NCBI GenBank assembly: GCA_937911865.1 | Contig: CALDSK010000166.1 | Span: forward strand, 1 to 64,000 | DNA length: 64,000 bases | Direction: 5' to 3' | From: an uncultured Synechococcus sp. | GTDB lineage: Bacteria; Cyanobacteriota; Cyanobacteriia; Phormidesmidales; Phormidesmidaceae | Shown here: positions 41,872-51,745 of the stretch, piece after piece | How the letters are laid out: each line of letters begins with the position of its first letter | Position numbering within the stretch: position 1 is the first letter of the stretch | Notes under the pieces: model-generated | Database searches by the model: none | The model's input: only the letters and a program-made list of their open reading frames with translations | Told to the model about the DNA's origin: nothing | Translations under genes and position numbers: made by a program

Positions 41872-44403
41872 CTATTTTGCTGTTTTTAGGTCATCAGCGC
41901 TAGTCGTCGCTTTGAATGTGGCCTTTGAGACCGTCTGAGCCACAGTCGCCGCGGCCGGTAGCGCGATCACCCCAGGCACCCAGGGCACCCAGGTCCGCCC
42001 GTTCACCAGCAGCAGCCAACACAGCACCACCAGTGTCCCCTCAGCCAGTAGCAGCCGTAGCCAGTAACGATAGCCACCTGCACCGAGCCCCAAACACCCG
42101 CCCAGCAAAGCCCAGGCTAAAATCCATCCGCCTTCCTGCCACTGCGCCCAACTTTTCAACAGCGATCGCCCTTCAACGACCGCGCTCACCTGCTGGCTAA
42201 TCATCTGCGCCTGCAAAAACACACCAGGCACTTCACTATTTTCCCGGCTGTAGGGCGTACGCCAAAGATCGCCATAGCCATTAGCGGTCGTCCCAATCAA
42301 AACAATTTTGTGGTCAACCTGCCGCTTCAAATCCTCTGGCGACATCTCCAAAAAGCGGCTGACGGTAATACAATCTGCGGGCGTTTCCTCCACGGGGCCA
42401 CAGTTTGTTTCACTCGGCGTTTTCGAGATTCGGTAGTTCAACATCATTTGCGTTCCTCTCTTATCCACCCCCTGATATCCACCAAAAGAAGACTCTCTAA
42501 TAAAGGGTTGCTGCGCTGAGACAATAGCGTTTTTTTCAGCTTGAGGCACGTCGTAAACCGTCTCTAAATACCTTGAGGCAACCACTTCACTAAACGTTCG
42601 CCCCACCTGACAAGAAGAATCCGCCGATGGCGCAAAAGCCAACAGATGACGGCGCAGCATCTGCTGGTCACCATCTTCAACAAAATCACTAGCGCCTATT
42701 CGCCCGGAGTTCCACCCAGCGTTTCGCAGCTCTTCCGGTGGCGCGATCGCAGAGGTCTCACTCGTATAGTCAGCATCTTTACAAATGGCGACCAAATTAT
42801 CAGCGGCTTTCAGCTGATCAGAAAGCGCCTGCGAAGGCGTTTGGCCTCTCAAATAAATGTCTAAACCTACAATAGCTGGATTGAGCTGATCTAGCTGAGT
42901 TAACAATTCGCTCAACGTGTCGTCTGAGAGCGTGCGAGTTCCAGTCGTATTCGGACGAGCTTCAATATCAGCATCCGTATTGCGAATAATCAACAGGCGC
43001 TCGTCGATAGGTTCGGTGGGTCGCGATCGCAAAAAATAGTCATAGGCCATCAGCTCAAACGACTCTAAAGCGCCCAGCGATCGCCCAACCCAAACCAGCG
43101 CCGCACAGCCAACCCCAGCCGCGATTGCCACCTTCCAACCCCGCTTCAAAGCAATCCAGCTCGCTACAACATTACCGTGCCTCGTACGATTCGCTGGCTG
43201 GTCGCCATAGCCATCAGCAGTATCAACAACATCAGCCGTTACAGCAACAGAAACAGATCGGCCACTAACGCCAACCGACTGACCAGCATAGCTTTCGCCA
43301 TCACAAAGAGACTTCCAGGTCGGCGGTGTTTCTGCCAAATTTTGAACAATCACCGGCAGCCAGGTAGCACAGGGGAAGCGTGACTCCAAAGCCTCTAACT
43401 TTTCTCTCGCTTCTCGCACCGCTACATAAAACGCAGCCCCCGCCGAAAAAGACTCCAAAAACCCTCGTAAAAAAGCATGAGCCACCTGATCGGGCACCGG
43501 CTCACGCATTACCAGCACCTGCGGAATGTGCAAATCGGCCAAATCACTGGCTAACCCCAAACCATCACAAGAATTAAAAATAGCGGTATTCAACCCTCGA
43601 TCAATCGCCTTACTCAGCGCGTGTCTCAGCTGAGGCATCGTCAGGCTATCGGTCTCGTTTAGCTGGATTTCACCCCTGGCATTTTCTCCCTCAAATCCGC
43701 AGGCCAGATGGCTTTGGCTGTGCCCCGCAAAATACAAAATATCCCAGCCAGACCGATTCCACAGCTCACAGGTAAACCGTTCACGGCTAGGCGCATTCAA
43801 TACCTTCACATCGGCGTTTGGCAAGCGGCTCAGCAGCTCGCGGTCCATACGCGTATCTAGCCCGGTAGCTTCGCCAATCACAGCCAGCACCTTTACCTGC
43901 CGAGACCGGCTACCCTGGTAGCTCACCTGCTGATAGCACGGCAAACACACACCTACTTCCGCATTGCGATAGCGCTGAAAAAAGTTCAGCTCATACCAGG
44001 GCAGCCTTTGCAGCAAAGGATCTTGCGTTTGCAACAAAATTCGGGCCGCATCCTGCGGACTGAGCTGCTCCAAAATTTTTTCGCGAATCGGCTGAAAGTC
44101 TTTTCCACTCAGCCAACGACTCACCCGCAGCCGCAGCTGATTGCTCAGCGAGCGGCACCGCTCCATTTCAGACGCATAAGAAACATTAGTCGGACTGGCG
44201 ATCGCCGCTAACCGATAAGACAACCCCAGCTGACGGTAGCTATCTTGCCAGCGCTGATACAAACCAGGCAAATCCGGCGCAGCAGATAGCCTCGCCTGCA
44301 CTTCAGCTTGAGCGGTTACCCCCTCATTGCCAATCTGCACGGCTGCTACATAGCCGGTCTCGATAGTGCCAGCGCCTATCTTAATAACAATCCGCTTACT
44401 CAC
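41872..44403 (-). CDS. CHAT-CHASE2 membrane protein (caspase-like protease domain fused to extracellular sensor)
   Basis: About 843 residues. The N-terminal cytoplasmic part is a CHAT domain with the caspase-like dyad: His in Y-F-A-G-H-S (about residue 228) and Cys in F-N-S-C-D-G (about 279). A transmembrane helix near 420-440 leads to an extracytoplasmic CHASE2 sensor domain (for example M-A-Y-D-Y-F-L-R-S-R-P, D-E-R-L-L-I-I and K-I-V-L-I-G-T-T). Three helices close the protein. The start is unclear: GTG (44403) with GGA nearby, or TTG (44406). The architecture suggests that an outside signal controls a protease inside. It is in a run with a DUF1822 gene (54 bp upstream) and a DUF928 gene. 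Confidence 0.88.
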   Translation of the reverse strand: MSKRIVIKIGAGTIETGYVAAVQIGNEGVTAQAEVQARLSAAPDLPGLYQRWQDSYRQLGLSYRLAAIASPTNVSYASEMERCRSLSNQLRLRVSRWLSGKDFQPIREKILEQLSPQDAARILLQTQDPLLQRLPWYELNFFQRYRNAEVGVCLPCYQQVSYQGSRSRQVKVLAVIGEATGLDTRMDRELLSRLPNADVKVLNAPSRERFTCELWNRSGWDILYFAGHSQSHLACGFEGENARGEIQLNETDSLTMPQLRHALSKAIDRGLNTAIFNSCDGLGLASDLADLHIPQVLVMREPVPDQVAHAFLRGFLESFSAGAAFYVAVREAREKLEALESRFPCATWLPVIVQNLAETPPTWKSLCDGESYAGQSVGVSGRSVSVAVTADVVDTADGYGDQPANRTRHGNVVASWIALKRGWKVAIAAGVGCAALVWVGRSLGALESFELMAYDYFLRSRPTEPIDERLLIIRNTDADIEARPNTTGTRTLSDDTLSELLTQLDQLNPAIVGLDIYLRGQTPSQALSDQLKAADNLVAICKDADYTSETSAIAPPEELRNAGWNSGRIGASDFVEDGDQQMLRRHLLAFAPSADSSCQVGRTFSEVVASRYLETVYDVPQAEKNAIVSAQQPFIRESSFGGYQGVDKRGTQMMLNYRISKTPSETNCGPVEETPADCITVSRFLEMSPEDLKRQVDHKIVLIGTTANGYGDLWRTPYSRENSEVPGVFLQAQMISQQVSAVVEGRSLLKSWAQWQEGGWILAWALLGGCLGLGAGGYRYWLRLLLAEGTLVVLCWLLLVNGRTWVPWVPGVIALPAAATVAQTVSKATFKATTSADDLKTAK

Positions 44404-44460
44404 CAATTACGTCCTGACGCACCCATCTTTATCAATCGTCTGAGCCTAGATCATAAAAGT

Positions 44461-45561
44461 TTAAATCACAAACTGTTCTTGAAAAACAGCTTCGCCTAGC
44501 GCCACGCGCACCTTAAACATTTCACCCGTTTGTCCGCTCAGTCGCAGCTGAATATAATTATCAATCGCTCTCGACGTTGCAGACATAAAAGGCACGTCTT
44601 GATCGTCTAGTACGGTCAGCACCAAATTTTCTGTTAAATAAGGAGAATCCCCTAACGGTCTTACCTGCACAACAATATTACTCCGACCAAAGCCAGTCAC
44701 CGAATCGGTCGCGGCACTCGTCGCGGCATCCACACTCGATTGAGTCACACGCATCACCAAGGCCACCCGCACAGCCTGGCCCAGCTGCAAGCCCAAATCT
44801 ACCAGCTTCGCCCGGCTCACATCGGCCACCGTCTCAGGTTCAGCCAGCTCTGCCGTCCGAAAAGCAAAGCCCATCTCTGCCGGGTTTAGCAGTGCCTCTG
44901 TTGCCTGCCAACCTGCCGAAATCACCCCATCTATCCACTGGTTCAGCTGAGTCAGCGTAGACTGCCCGGCAGTTACCAAGCTATTTCCCGAACGGGTTTC
45001 TGGCGTCGCGGCTGCATCACTAGCGATCGCCATCTGCGATTCCGCAGCCGTTCTCAGACGATCGACTTCATCAATTAGCGTTTCCATGGGTTCAAACCGC
45101 TCCAACGCCAGCTGCGCCGTTTCACCGACAGACAGTTCATCCACCGCCCCCTCATCTAACGGCAGCGCAAATCCCACCAGCGTCGCCTCACTATCGGCCT
45201 CATTAATAGCAACAGCCACATAGCCCATTCTCTCTCTCCAGGCTTCTGGCGGAATATAGCAGGTGCCTCTATCTGTATCTGCGACGCGACAAGAGAGCAC
45301 GCCAACTGCAGGTAAATGCAAATCAGCCACATCTGCCATCATTTGCATCATTGGATTCCAGCTATCACCTTGAGCGATCGCACTGGGAATATCCATCAGC
45401 TGCAAATATGAATTCACGACACACACCGCTAGCGTGTTACGCCTAATTTGCTCAGCTTTCTCTTCAAATGGACAGATATGAGCAAACCGTTGCGCCACTT
45501 GTTGAAATTCAGTTGTGATGGGAAGCGTGATCCCGAGAGCGTGAGAATGAGTCGTCATCAT
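44461..45561 (-). CDS. DUF1822 family protein
   Basis: This 366-residue protein belongs to the cyanobacterial DUF1822 family. Typical parts are the N-terminal F-A-H-I-C-P-F-E-E-K-A-E-Q-I-R-R-N-T-L-A-V, Y-L-Q-L-M-D-I-P, the segment with C-Y-I-P-P-E-A-W-R-E-R, and Q-V-R-P-L-G-D-S-P-Y-L near the C-terminus. No signal peptide or membrane helix is seen, so it is probably cytoplasmic. In cyanobacterial genomes it commonly occurs with ECF-like sigma, CHASE2/CHAT and DUF928 genes, as here. No function is established. It may be an adaptor or a target of the CHAT protease. The gene is 209 bp downstream of the sigma factor gene. Confidence 0.85.
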   Translation of the reverse strand: MMTTHSHALGITLPITTEFQQVAQRFAHICPFEEKAEQIRRNTLAVCVVNSYLQLMDIPSAIAQGDSWNPMMQMMADVADLHLPAVGVLSCRVADTDRGTCYIPPEAWRERMGYVAVAINEADSEATLVGFALPLDEGAVDELSVGETAQLALERFEPMETLIDEVDRLRTAAESQMAIASDAAATPETRSGNSLVTAGQSTLTQLNQWIDGVISAGWQATEALLNPAEMGFAFRTAELAEPETVADVSRAKLVDLGLQLGQAVRVALVMRVTQSSVDAATSAATDSVTGFGRSNIVVQVRPLGDSPYLTENLVLTVLDDQDVPFMSATSRAIDNYIQLRLSGQTGEMFKVRVALGEAVFQEQFVI

Positions 45562-45755
45562 TGCATTTGAATCCTTATAAATTCTTGTATCTGAATAATC
45601 AGAAAATAATTACCAGAGAATAGTTACCGTAAAGAGATAGCCCCTGCATCCACTGCTGTATCAGTATCAGACCTTGAGAGATTGAGCCTAAATATCAGGT
45701 CTGTAGATATCTAGCCCACAAAAAATACGGAAAACGAGCAGCCTTTCAGCTCATT

Positions 45756-45778
45756 GTCAAAAGTCAAAAGTCAAAAGT
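45756..45778. repeat. 7-bp tandem repeat at the 3' end of the ECF-like sigma gene
   Basis: GTCAAAA occurs three times in a row and runs into the last codons of the leftward sigma gene. Confidence 0.8.
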
Positions 45779-46496
45779 AGCCTTGAGACCGACCAAACTC
45801 TCGTAGTCGCGTCAAACACTGACGCTGATAAAAACTGCTGAGCGTTCCCACCGAAATGCCATACTCCGCTGAAAGCGCCTTCCAGGGCGTTTCGGGCGGC
45901 AGTCGCTTAAGGATCAACACCTGAGCAGTCACCGATGCGTGCTTACTAATATGTACAGCCTTTAAGCTGCCGTCCACATCCTGTTCAGCCCAGGCTCTAA
46001 CTTGATCTAGCCAGGGAGGAATATCCGCAGGTGCAGGCAATCTATCTACTGGATCTAACGGCGCATCTCCATCACCTCTTAGGCCAGTACTAGAAGCCGT
46101 CGTCGCTCGCTGCTTAATTTCTGCAATCTGAAAATCTTGCAAACGACGCTTCAAATAGGCATTTAGCCAAGTTGTCAGCCTAGCGATTTCTGGGTTGTAA
46201 GCTTTTCCTGTTGTGGCCTCACAAAGATTGCGGCAAAAGTAAATCCAGGTCTGCTGCAAAGCATCTGCATAGTATGCATCGTAGGTATGCCACAGCTGAC
46301 CGTTCAAAGCTCGAATAATTTGAGTCAAGCCCCGCTGCCGTTTGGGGCTGCCCACCGGCTCAGCACAGGTCGCCTGCACCAGCGGTGCCAGTGGCTCCGA
46401 ATACTGCCGCTCTTGGGAAGAATCATTTTCTGGTGGTCTATCCATACGCTGACATAGGGTTCTTTGGACAGTTTCTCCAACAAGAAATTCGCCCAT
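45771..46496 (-). CDS. ECF-like sigma factor of the DUF1822/CHAT locus
   Basis: This 241-residue protein has a divergent sigma region 2 (Y-A-D-A-L-Q-Q-T-W-I-Y-F-C-R-N-L followed by W-L-N-A-Y-L-K-R-R-L) and a C-terminal region-4 helix-turn-helix. The latter reads L-I-L-K-R-L-P-P-E-T-P-W-K-A-L-S then Y-G-I-S-V-G-T-L-S-S-F-Y. The middle linker is long and acidic. It is the first gene of the leftward run with DUF1822, CHAT-CHASE2 and DUF928, so it may direct transcription of this locus or be controlled by its protease. This pairing is recurrent in cyanobacteria. The promoter would be in the 599-bp gap upstream. Confidence 0.8.
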   Translation of the reverse strand: MGEFLVGETVQRTLCQRMDRPPENDSSQERQYSEPLAPLVQATCAEPVGSPKRQRGLTQIIRALNGQLWHTYDAYYADALQQTWIYFCRNLCEATTGKAYNPEIARLTTWLNAYLKRRLQDFQIAEIKQRATTASSTGLRGDGDAPLDPVDRLPAPADIPPWLDQVRAWAEQDVDGSLKAVHISKHASVTAQVLILKRLPPETPWKALSAEYGISVGTLSSFYQRQCLTRLREFGRSQGYF

Positions 46497-47095
46497 GTGT
46501 CCTCCACTGAAACTTTACGCTTGATCACCTGTCATACACAAATGAAAAAGTTCTGCGCGCGGAGTGTAATTTTTTCAGCAAATATTCCAGCCGAGAGGGT
46601 GCCAGCTCGCTTTGTGTCCTAACTACCATCTACTTGGCCAGCGTCCATCGTAGAAATAATGGTAACTTCAGTAAACATACTGAAGCCATTTTACCGGTTT
46701 TCTTTCTCACGCACTTCGAAGCGATCGGCATTGATAGAAATACGTGAGAAAGTGCCCTGAAAAATCCAGCTAGATCCAGAAGAACTCACTGGCAAAGCGG
46801 ACTGTTTATTCAATTTATTCAACTATCTTCCTACCTGGTGTCCCTATGAAATTCACTAGCTCTATGCGCAACTTATTGAATTCATCCAAGCTAAATGGCA
46901 AAAAGCTAATGCAGCTAAGCTCTCGATGGACTTCACGAGCTGCAACCAAATCACCTGATGGCGATTTGGTTGCAGGTAGCAGAACAACTAACCCAAGACC
47001 CGTGCCACCTTCAAAATCGCCTTTCGCATAAGGCGATCGCACCAAGCGATCGCACTAAACGAATCGGGGGTATTAGCATTTTGGCTGATGCGCAC
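46497..47095. other. 599-bp intergenic region with two stem-loops
   Basis: This gap lies upstream of the sigma gene and downstream of the next leftward gene. CTGCAACCAAATC (46940-46952) pairs perfectly with GATTTGGTTGCAG (46963-46975). A second hairpin, ATCGCCTT with AAGGCGAT, is at 47016-47037 and runs into two HIP1 octamers. The first may end the transcript of the gene at 47096-48109. A 61-codon rightward frame (46846-47031) spans the hairpins and is not supported as a gene. Confidence 0.55.
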
Positions 47096-48109
47096 TTAAC
47101 GCCGAGCCACTGCCCTCGCCTCAGCATCTTGCAAATTACTCTTCCAAAGCTCCAGATTATCTTCAGCCGCTTGATAGCTGTCTCGATACTCATTCGGAAT
47201 ATTCACCGGAATTCTTTTAGGCGCAGCCTCTAACAAACGGATGCTCTCTTGCCACAGTACAGCTGTCTGCACCCAGTCTTCTTGATCCCCGCTCTGTGTC
47301 GCTTGCTCTCCCTTGGCAGTCGCACAAACTGCCTTTTGAATCGCATAGTACCAGGGGCTCCGCTGATGGATCCAGCCAGCCCAGGTCAGCTTTTCCTGAT
47401 AAATGCCTTTTAATGGCACAACCTGTTCATCGTAAAAGCTAACTCCTCTGGCAACAGCATCCAAATTCTGCACAGATTGCTTGCGTAGTGCAACTACCTG
47501 TGCCCACTGCTCCGGTGAGTCTGCAAAGGAAGCATCAACGTCGCATTGAGCACTGCTACCTTCAGCCGGTTGCTCAGCCAAAAAAACAGATTTGTAGTAG
47601 GCATGCATTGCAGAGGTCAAATCTATTCGATTGATGTGATCGTGATATTGAAATCTCAGCTTTTCTAGCGAATCATCCTCTACCTGCTCAGAATCAGCAT
47701 AGTTAGAGATAAATTCTTCTAGCTTTCTAGCAGAAGCTTTCCAAAGCGCTTCAATTCGCTGCCATTCTTGCTCAGAGGTATCAATATCCCAAGACTGAGC
47801 GCTTAGCGCCTCCGTTCGTTTGATAGCTTCGCGTTCAAAGGCTTCCGATGCCTGAAGAACCGCGTCTACCGACTGACTATCGGCAGATAGCGTCCAAGCA
47901 GTAACCCCAGCAGCGTTCAAGTCAGCGCTATTGATAGTCGCGCTAGGGCTCCCAAATAAGGGGGCTAGCACAGGAGACCACACGGGTTTTGAAAGGGGAA
48001 TCACCGCGCTTAGCGCCATAACGCTTAAGCTAGAAAGGGTTAAATGATTCCAGGCTGGTCGGTGAGCAGCGCGATCGCGCTTGCGGGTAGATAGGGGGCC
48101 AAATTTCAT
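47096..48109 (-). CDS. Hypothetical periplasmic helical repeat protein
   Basis: This 337-residue protein has an N-terminal hydrophobic segment after a basic start (signal or anchor), then mainly helical sequence with repeated Trp patterns. Examples are E-W-Q-R-I-E-A-L-W-K-A-S-A-R-K-L and D-W-V-Q-T-A-V-L-W-Q-E-S-I-R-L-L-E-A. Repeats like this occur in several cyanobacterial surface proteins of unknown role. It is divergent from the TPR-CHAT gene (116 bp between the starts) and belongs by position to the same locus. I do not recognise a named family. Confidence 0.62.
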   Translation of the reverse strand: MKFGPLSTRKRDRAAHRPAWNHLTLSSLSVMALSAVIPLSKPVWSPVLAPLFGSPSATINSADLNAAGVTAWTLSADSQSVDAVLQASEAFEREAIKRTEALSAQSWDIDTSEQEWQRIEALWKASARKLEEFISNYADSEQVEDDSLEKLRFQYHDHINRIDLTSAMHAYYKSVFLAEQPAEGSSAQCDVDASFADSPEQWAQVVALRKQSVQNLDAVARGVSFYDEQVVPLKGIYQEKLTWAGWIHQRSPWYYAIQKAVCATAKGEQATQSGDQEDWVQTAVLWQESIRLLEAAPKRIPVNIPNEYRDSYQAAEDNLELWKSNLQDAEARAVARR

Positions 48110-48225
48110 GATGATGCTCAGGAACTAGTGACGTTCTCAATTCAACATAGACGAAACTTGATTCGAGTAAAAGGGCCATGGTTATTATTGATACATTAGA
48201 AAATCAAATCTTGAAGTGAGTCGAT

Positions 48226-50820
48226 ATGCTGCCTCTTTGGATAGTTTTGATGGCCTCAGCCGCTAAATTTGAGGCAGAGATAGCGAATCCAACAAAGCAC
48301 ATAACCCAGGCTGTCAGCGGAAAAACGGTTAGTCAGGCCAGTAGCCAGCAACCGAAAGTTCAGCGAAGAACTAAACGGAACTCAAGCCTCTTAGCTCTCA
48401 TTGCAGCTGGCCACGATCAGAACAGCAGCGGTAATTACACGCAGGCTACTGACAGCTTTGAAGCCGCGCTAGCACTCGTAGAAGCCAGCCCAGAAGCGGC
48501 TGACAAAGATCTAAAAGGAGAAATTTTATATGGACTGAGCGAAGCATATTTTTACTTGGAACAGTACGCTGAGGCTATTCCAATATTAGAATCGGCGATC
48601 GCACACTATGTTCCTACGCCAACCGATGACCTATCCACATCCGACTACATCGACATTCTTATTCCACTCTACAGGCGCTTAGGTTTCGCCCATCAGGCTT
48701 TATCCAACTTTGGCTCAGCGCTTCGCTATTATCAGCCATTGCTTAGCCCAGAAGCGATCGCAGCCATGCCACCCGAGGCGGCAGCCATCTTTCTCCAAAA
48801 CGTAGGTCTAGTAGAAGCTGAAATTGGTCAATACGCCAATGCAGAAGCTAACTTTGAGCAGGCCGCCGCGCTCAATCGTCAGCTGAATAAAACCACAGAC
48901 GAAGCCGAAACGCTCACGAACCTGGGATGGATATACGAGCAGCAGGCACGATTTGACGATGCGATCGCCCGCTACCAAAGCGCTATCACTCTCTACCAAA
49001 AAAGCAACAGTTCTAGCGGCGAAATTCGCACCCTCAACAACCTCGGCATTGCGCAGCTCAAACGAACAAATCTCAGCGCCGCAGAAACGACGCTCAATCA
49101 AGCACTGACCCTGCTAAACAGTCAGTCCGCTCTGCCTGAAGACTCTCTCGATGCCGCTTTCAACCCGGACAAAGAGCGCGCCATCTTACTTGACAGCTTC
49201 GGCTCTCTCTACCAGGAAAAAGGAGAGTTTGAACGTGCCTGGAGCGCCTACCGTCAGGCGCTAGCACGCAGCACATCTATTCCTGACCCTATCGGCGAAA
49301 TCGACAGCCTGCTAAATCTAGGCCAGCTGATGGCAGCGAAAGACCAGCCGCACGCAGCCGTTTTCTTTTATAAAGAAGCGATCGCCCGCATAGAAACCAT
49401 CCGCAATGATCTAAAGCAGCTATCGACCGCCATCCAAAAACGCTATACCCTCACCGTCGAAGATATTTACCGCAACCTGGCAGACCTGCTGCTACAGCAA
49501 GATCGCACCGACGAAGCCGTACAAATATTAGAACTTCTCAAAATACAAGAGGTCACGACCTACCTCAACAGCAGTCAGTCGTCCGCTAGCGAGGGCAATA
49601 GAGAAAACAACAGCTTACTCTCACCCGCAGAAGCTGAATTAGCGGCAACCTTCGACACACTTCCAGCCGATCTCTCCTTAGAAAGCTTCATCACGCGATC
49701 AGAAGTCACGGCTCTATCTACGCCAACTCAGCAACCTTCAGGCCAAACAGAATCTCTCTTTCAAACAGAAATCATTGAATCACTACAGGCCACATTAAAA
49801 GAACAGCCCGTCAGCACAGCTGCGCTGTATCCTCTTATCTTAAAAGACCGGCTAGAGATTGTTCTTATCACACCAGGGCAATCTCCCGTACACTACGCCC
49901 AGCCAGTCACCCAAGAAGAACTCGCTCAGATTGTTCACACATTGCAAAACAAGCTAAAAACACCTGCTCTACCACCCACTGATGAAGCCGAGCAGCTGTA
50001 CAATTGGCTCATCCGTCCACTCGAAGAGGCTCTAGAACAACAGAATATCGAAAACATTATCTACTTACCTGACGGCGTCTTGCGCTATATCCCTATCGCC
50101 ACGCTACACGATGGAGAACAGTGGTTCGCGCAGAAATACCAGTCTCACAACATCACTGCCGCGGCGATTGACGAGCTAAACCGCCCTGTCAGCAATCTCC
50201 CTAAAGTATTGGCAGGCGCCTTTACTGACGCTAGCCCTGCTCACAATATTCAGATAGGGCAGCAAAGCTACCGCTACGATGGCCTGCCTGCCGCTCGAAA
50301 AGAGATCGATAACCTCCTTAGCCTCATCCCTGACACAACTGCCCTATTCGATCAAGACTTTACACCTGACAATACGCTCAGCGTTGCCAATGAGCATCAG
50401 ATTGTTCATTTAGCGACCCATGCCAATTTTTTACCAGGTCAGCCAGAATCATCCTTTGTCTTATTTGGCGATGGCAGCACTGTCAATATGCAAGAGATTG
50501 GCCAATGGGAGCTGCCGGACGTTGATCTGGTTGTCTTCAGCGCTTGCCAAACGGCGGTCAGCACTGAAGGGGACGGCAAAGAGCTGCTAGGACTGGGGTT
50601 TCAGATTCAGAAGACGGGTGCGGGTGCTGCGATCGCCACTCTATGGTCAGTCAACGACGATTCCACCGCAGCCTTTATGAATCAATTTTATATTGCTCTA
50701 GACAGCGGACAAACGAAAGCGGCAGCCCTGCGCACAGCGCAGCTGGAAATGATCAAAACCCAAAGCTTCAAGCATCCCTACGATTGGGCAGCGTTTATCC
50801 TAATCGGCAACGGCCTCTAA
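48226..50820 (+). CDS. TPR-CHAT protein (caspase-like protease domain)
   Basis: This 864-residue protein has a series of tetratricopeptide repeats (about residues 65-430), such as A-E-T-L-T-N-L-G-W-I-Y-E-Q-Q-A-R-F-D-D-A. A CHAT domain occupies about residues 570-864. The caspase-like pair is present: His732 in H-L-A-T-H-A and Cys774 in F-S-A-C-Q-T-A. Further CHAT marks are Y-L-P-D-G-V-L-R-Y-I-P and A-G-A-A-I-A-T-L-W-S-V. TPRs likely bind a partner that switches the protease. The N-terminal hydrophobic stretch is short, so location is uncertain. It is divergent from a helical periplasmic protein and near a second CHAT gene. Substrates are unknown. Confidence 0.9.
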   Translation: MLPLWIVLMASAAKFEAEIANPTKHITQAVSGKTVSQASSQQPKVQRRTKRNSSLLALIAAGHDQNSSGNYTQATDSFEAALALVEASPEAADKDLKGEILYGLSEAYFYLEQYAEAIPILESAIAHYVPTPTDDLSTSDYIDILIPLYRRLGFAHQALSNFGSALRYYQPLLSPEAIAAMPPEAAAIFLQNVGLVEAEIGQYANAEANFEQAAALNRQLNKTTDEAETLTNLGWIYEQQARFDDAIARYQSAITLYQKSNSSSGEIRTLNNLGIAQLKRTNLSAAETTLNQALTLLNSQSALPEDSLDAAFNPDKERAILLDSFGSLYQEKGEFERAWSAYRQALARSTSIPDPIGEIDSLLNLGQLMAAKDQPHAAVFFYKEAIARIETIRNDLKQLSTAIQKRYTLTVEDIYRNLADLLLQQDRTDEAVQILELLKIQEVTTYLNSSQSSASEGNRENNSLLSPAEAELAATFDTLPADLSLESFITRSEVTALSTPTQQPSGQTESLFQTEIIESLQATLKEQPVSTAALYPLILKDRLEIVLITPGQSPVHYAQPVTQEELAQIVHTLQNKLKTPALPPTDEAEQLYNWLIRPLEEALEQQNIENIIYLPDGVLRYIPIATLHDGEQWFAQKYQSHNITAAAIDELNRPVSNLPKVLAGAFTDASPAHNIQIGQQSYRYDGLPAARKEIDNLLSLIPDTTALFDQDFTPDNTLSVANEHQIVHLATHANFLPGQPESSFVLFGDGSTVNMQEIGQWELPDVDLVVFSACQTAVSTEGDGKELLGLGFQIQKTGAGAAIATLWSVNDDSTAAFMNQFYIALDSGQTKAAALRTAQLEMIKTQSFKHPYDWAAFILIGNGL

Positions 50821-50863
50821 AAACCGTCCCTATTCCCCACACCGCCAGTCCCATCCACAGAAC

Positions 50864-51475
50864 TCAACGCTCAACGCTAAAACGCTCAACTTTATCAAAA
50901 GCCGCAGCTGTCAACCGATACAGCAGCAGTGGCTCCCCACCGTAGCAGCGGGTCGTCATCCCGTCATACTCCATCCCTAGCCGCTCTATAAGTCTTACAG
51001 AACGGCTATTATCAGGCTGTGTCACCGCTAGCAGCATCGGTAGCTCTAACGTTTCAAAACTATGCTGAACTACGCAAACAGCGGCCTCCGTAGCATAGCC
51101 ATAGCCCCAGCTAGCCGGTCGAAAATGCCAGCCAATCTCAATATACTCAGGTGAACAGCCTCCCTCTATCGGCTCCGGCACATGGCCTGGACGCACTTCA
51201 GCCATATCCGGCAGTGTCGCCAGCACCAGCGCGCCAATCACCCGGCCAATATCTTTTTGTACTACTGCCCAGCTGCGCGTCCCGTTTTTAGCCCGCGTTG
51301 ATTGATCTACATACCGCTGTAATCGTCTCTGCACCTCTCGAATCGAGCCATCCTTCACACCACTTGGCTCAATCCAGTTCATTACCCGAGCATCGCTATA
51401 AATATCCATAGCGTTACGCGCATCCTCGTTTGGATGCCAAGCTCGTAAGATTAATCGCTCAGTCTCAAACTGCAT
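50864..51475 (-). CDS. GNAT acetyltransferase, RimJ/RimL type
   Basis: This protein of about 203 residues opens with the family start F-E-T-E-R-L-I-L-R-A-W. It continues with G-A-L-V-L-A-T-L-P, I-E-I-G-W-H-F-R-P-A-S-W-G-Y-G-Y-A-T-E-A-A (acetyl-CoA loop) and N-S-R-S-V-R-L-I-E-R-L-G-M. It transfers an acetyl group to an amine, possibly a ribosomal protein N-terminus or a small molecule. The ATG at 51475 is used. A TTG two codons earlier is less likely. Its stop region overlaps short TCAACGC repeats (50862-50890). It is convergent with the TPR-CHAT gene. Confidence 0.83.
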   Translation of the reverse strand: MQFETERLILRAWHPNEDARNAMDIYSDARVMNWIEPSGVKDGSIREVQRRLQRYVDQSTRAKNGTRSWAVVQKDIGRVIGALVLATLPDMAEVRPGHVPEPIEGGCSPEYIEIGWHFRPASWGYGYATEAAVCVVQHSFETLELPMLLAVTQPDNSRSVRLIERLGMEYDGMTTRCYGGEPLLLYRLTAAAFDKVERFSVER

Positions 51476-51745
51476 TCTCAAACTGGATAAATACGGACGA
51501 TCAGAAAAGCTATTCTCACTAAAAATTCAGACCTTACTAAAATCGCAATTTAGCAATTTATCAAAATCTGAATAAGATCTGACTTAGGGTAGACATTCTC
51601 TTGCTTTATGCGCACACTCCCGACAGAAAACCGAATAAGTATGCCACTTATGGGCACGGCCTTGCTAAAATCACGGGGGCGATATTACGCATAGCAACCG
51701 TCACATGCGACTATCCGCTCACTTGACCCATACCCCCGAGACACC

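Noticed and set aside
46846..47031. A 61-codon rightward open frame upstream of the sigma factor region
   Set aside because: It runs through two perfect hairpins and HIP1 octamers, has no convincing ribosome binding site, and its second half is low-complexity Pro/Ser/Lys. Best read as non-coding.
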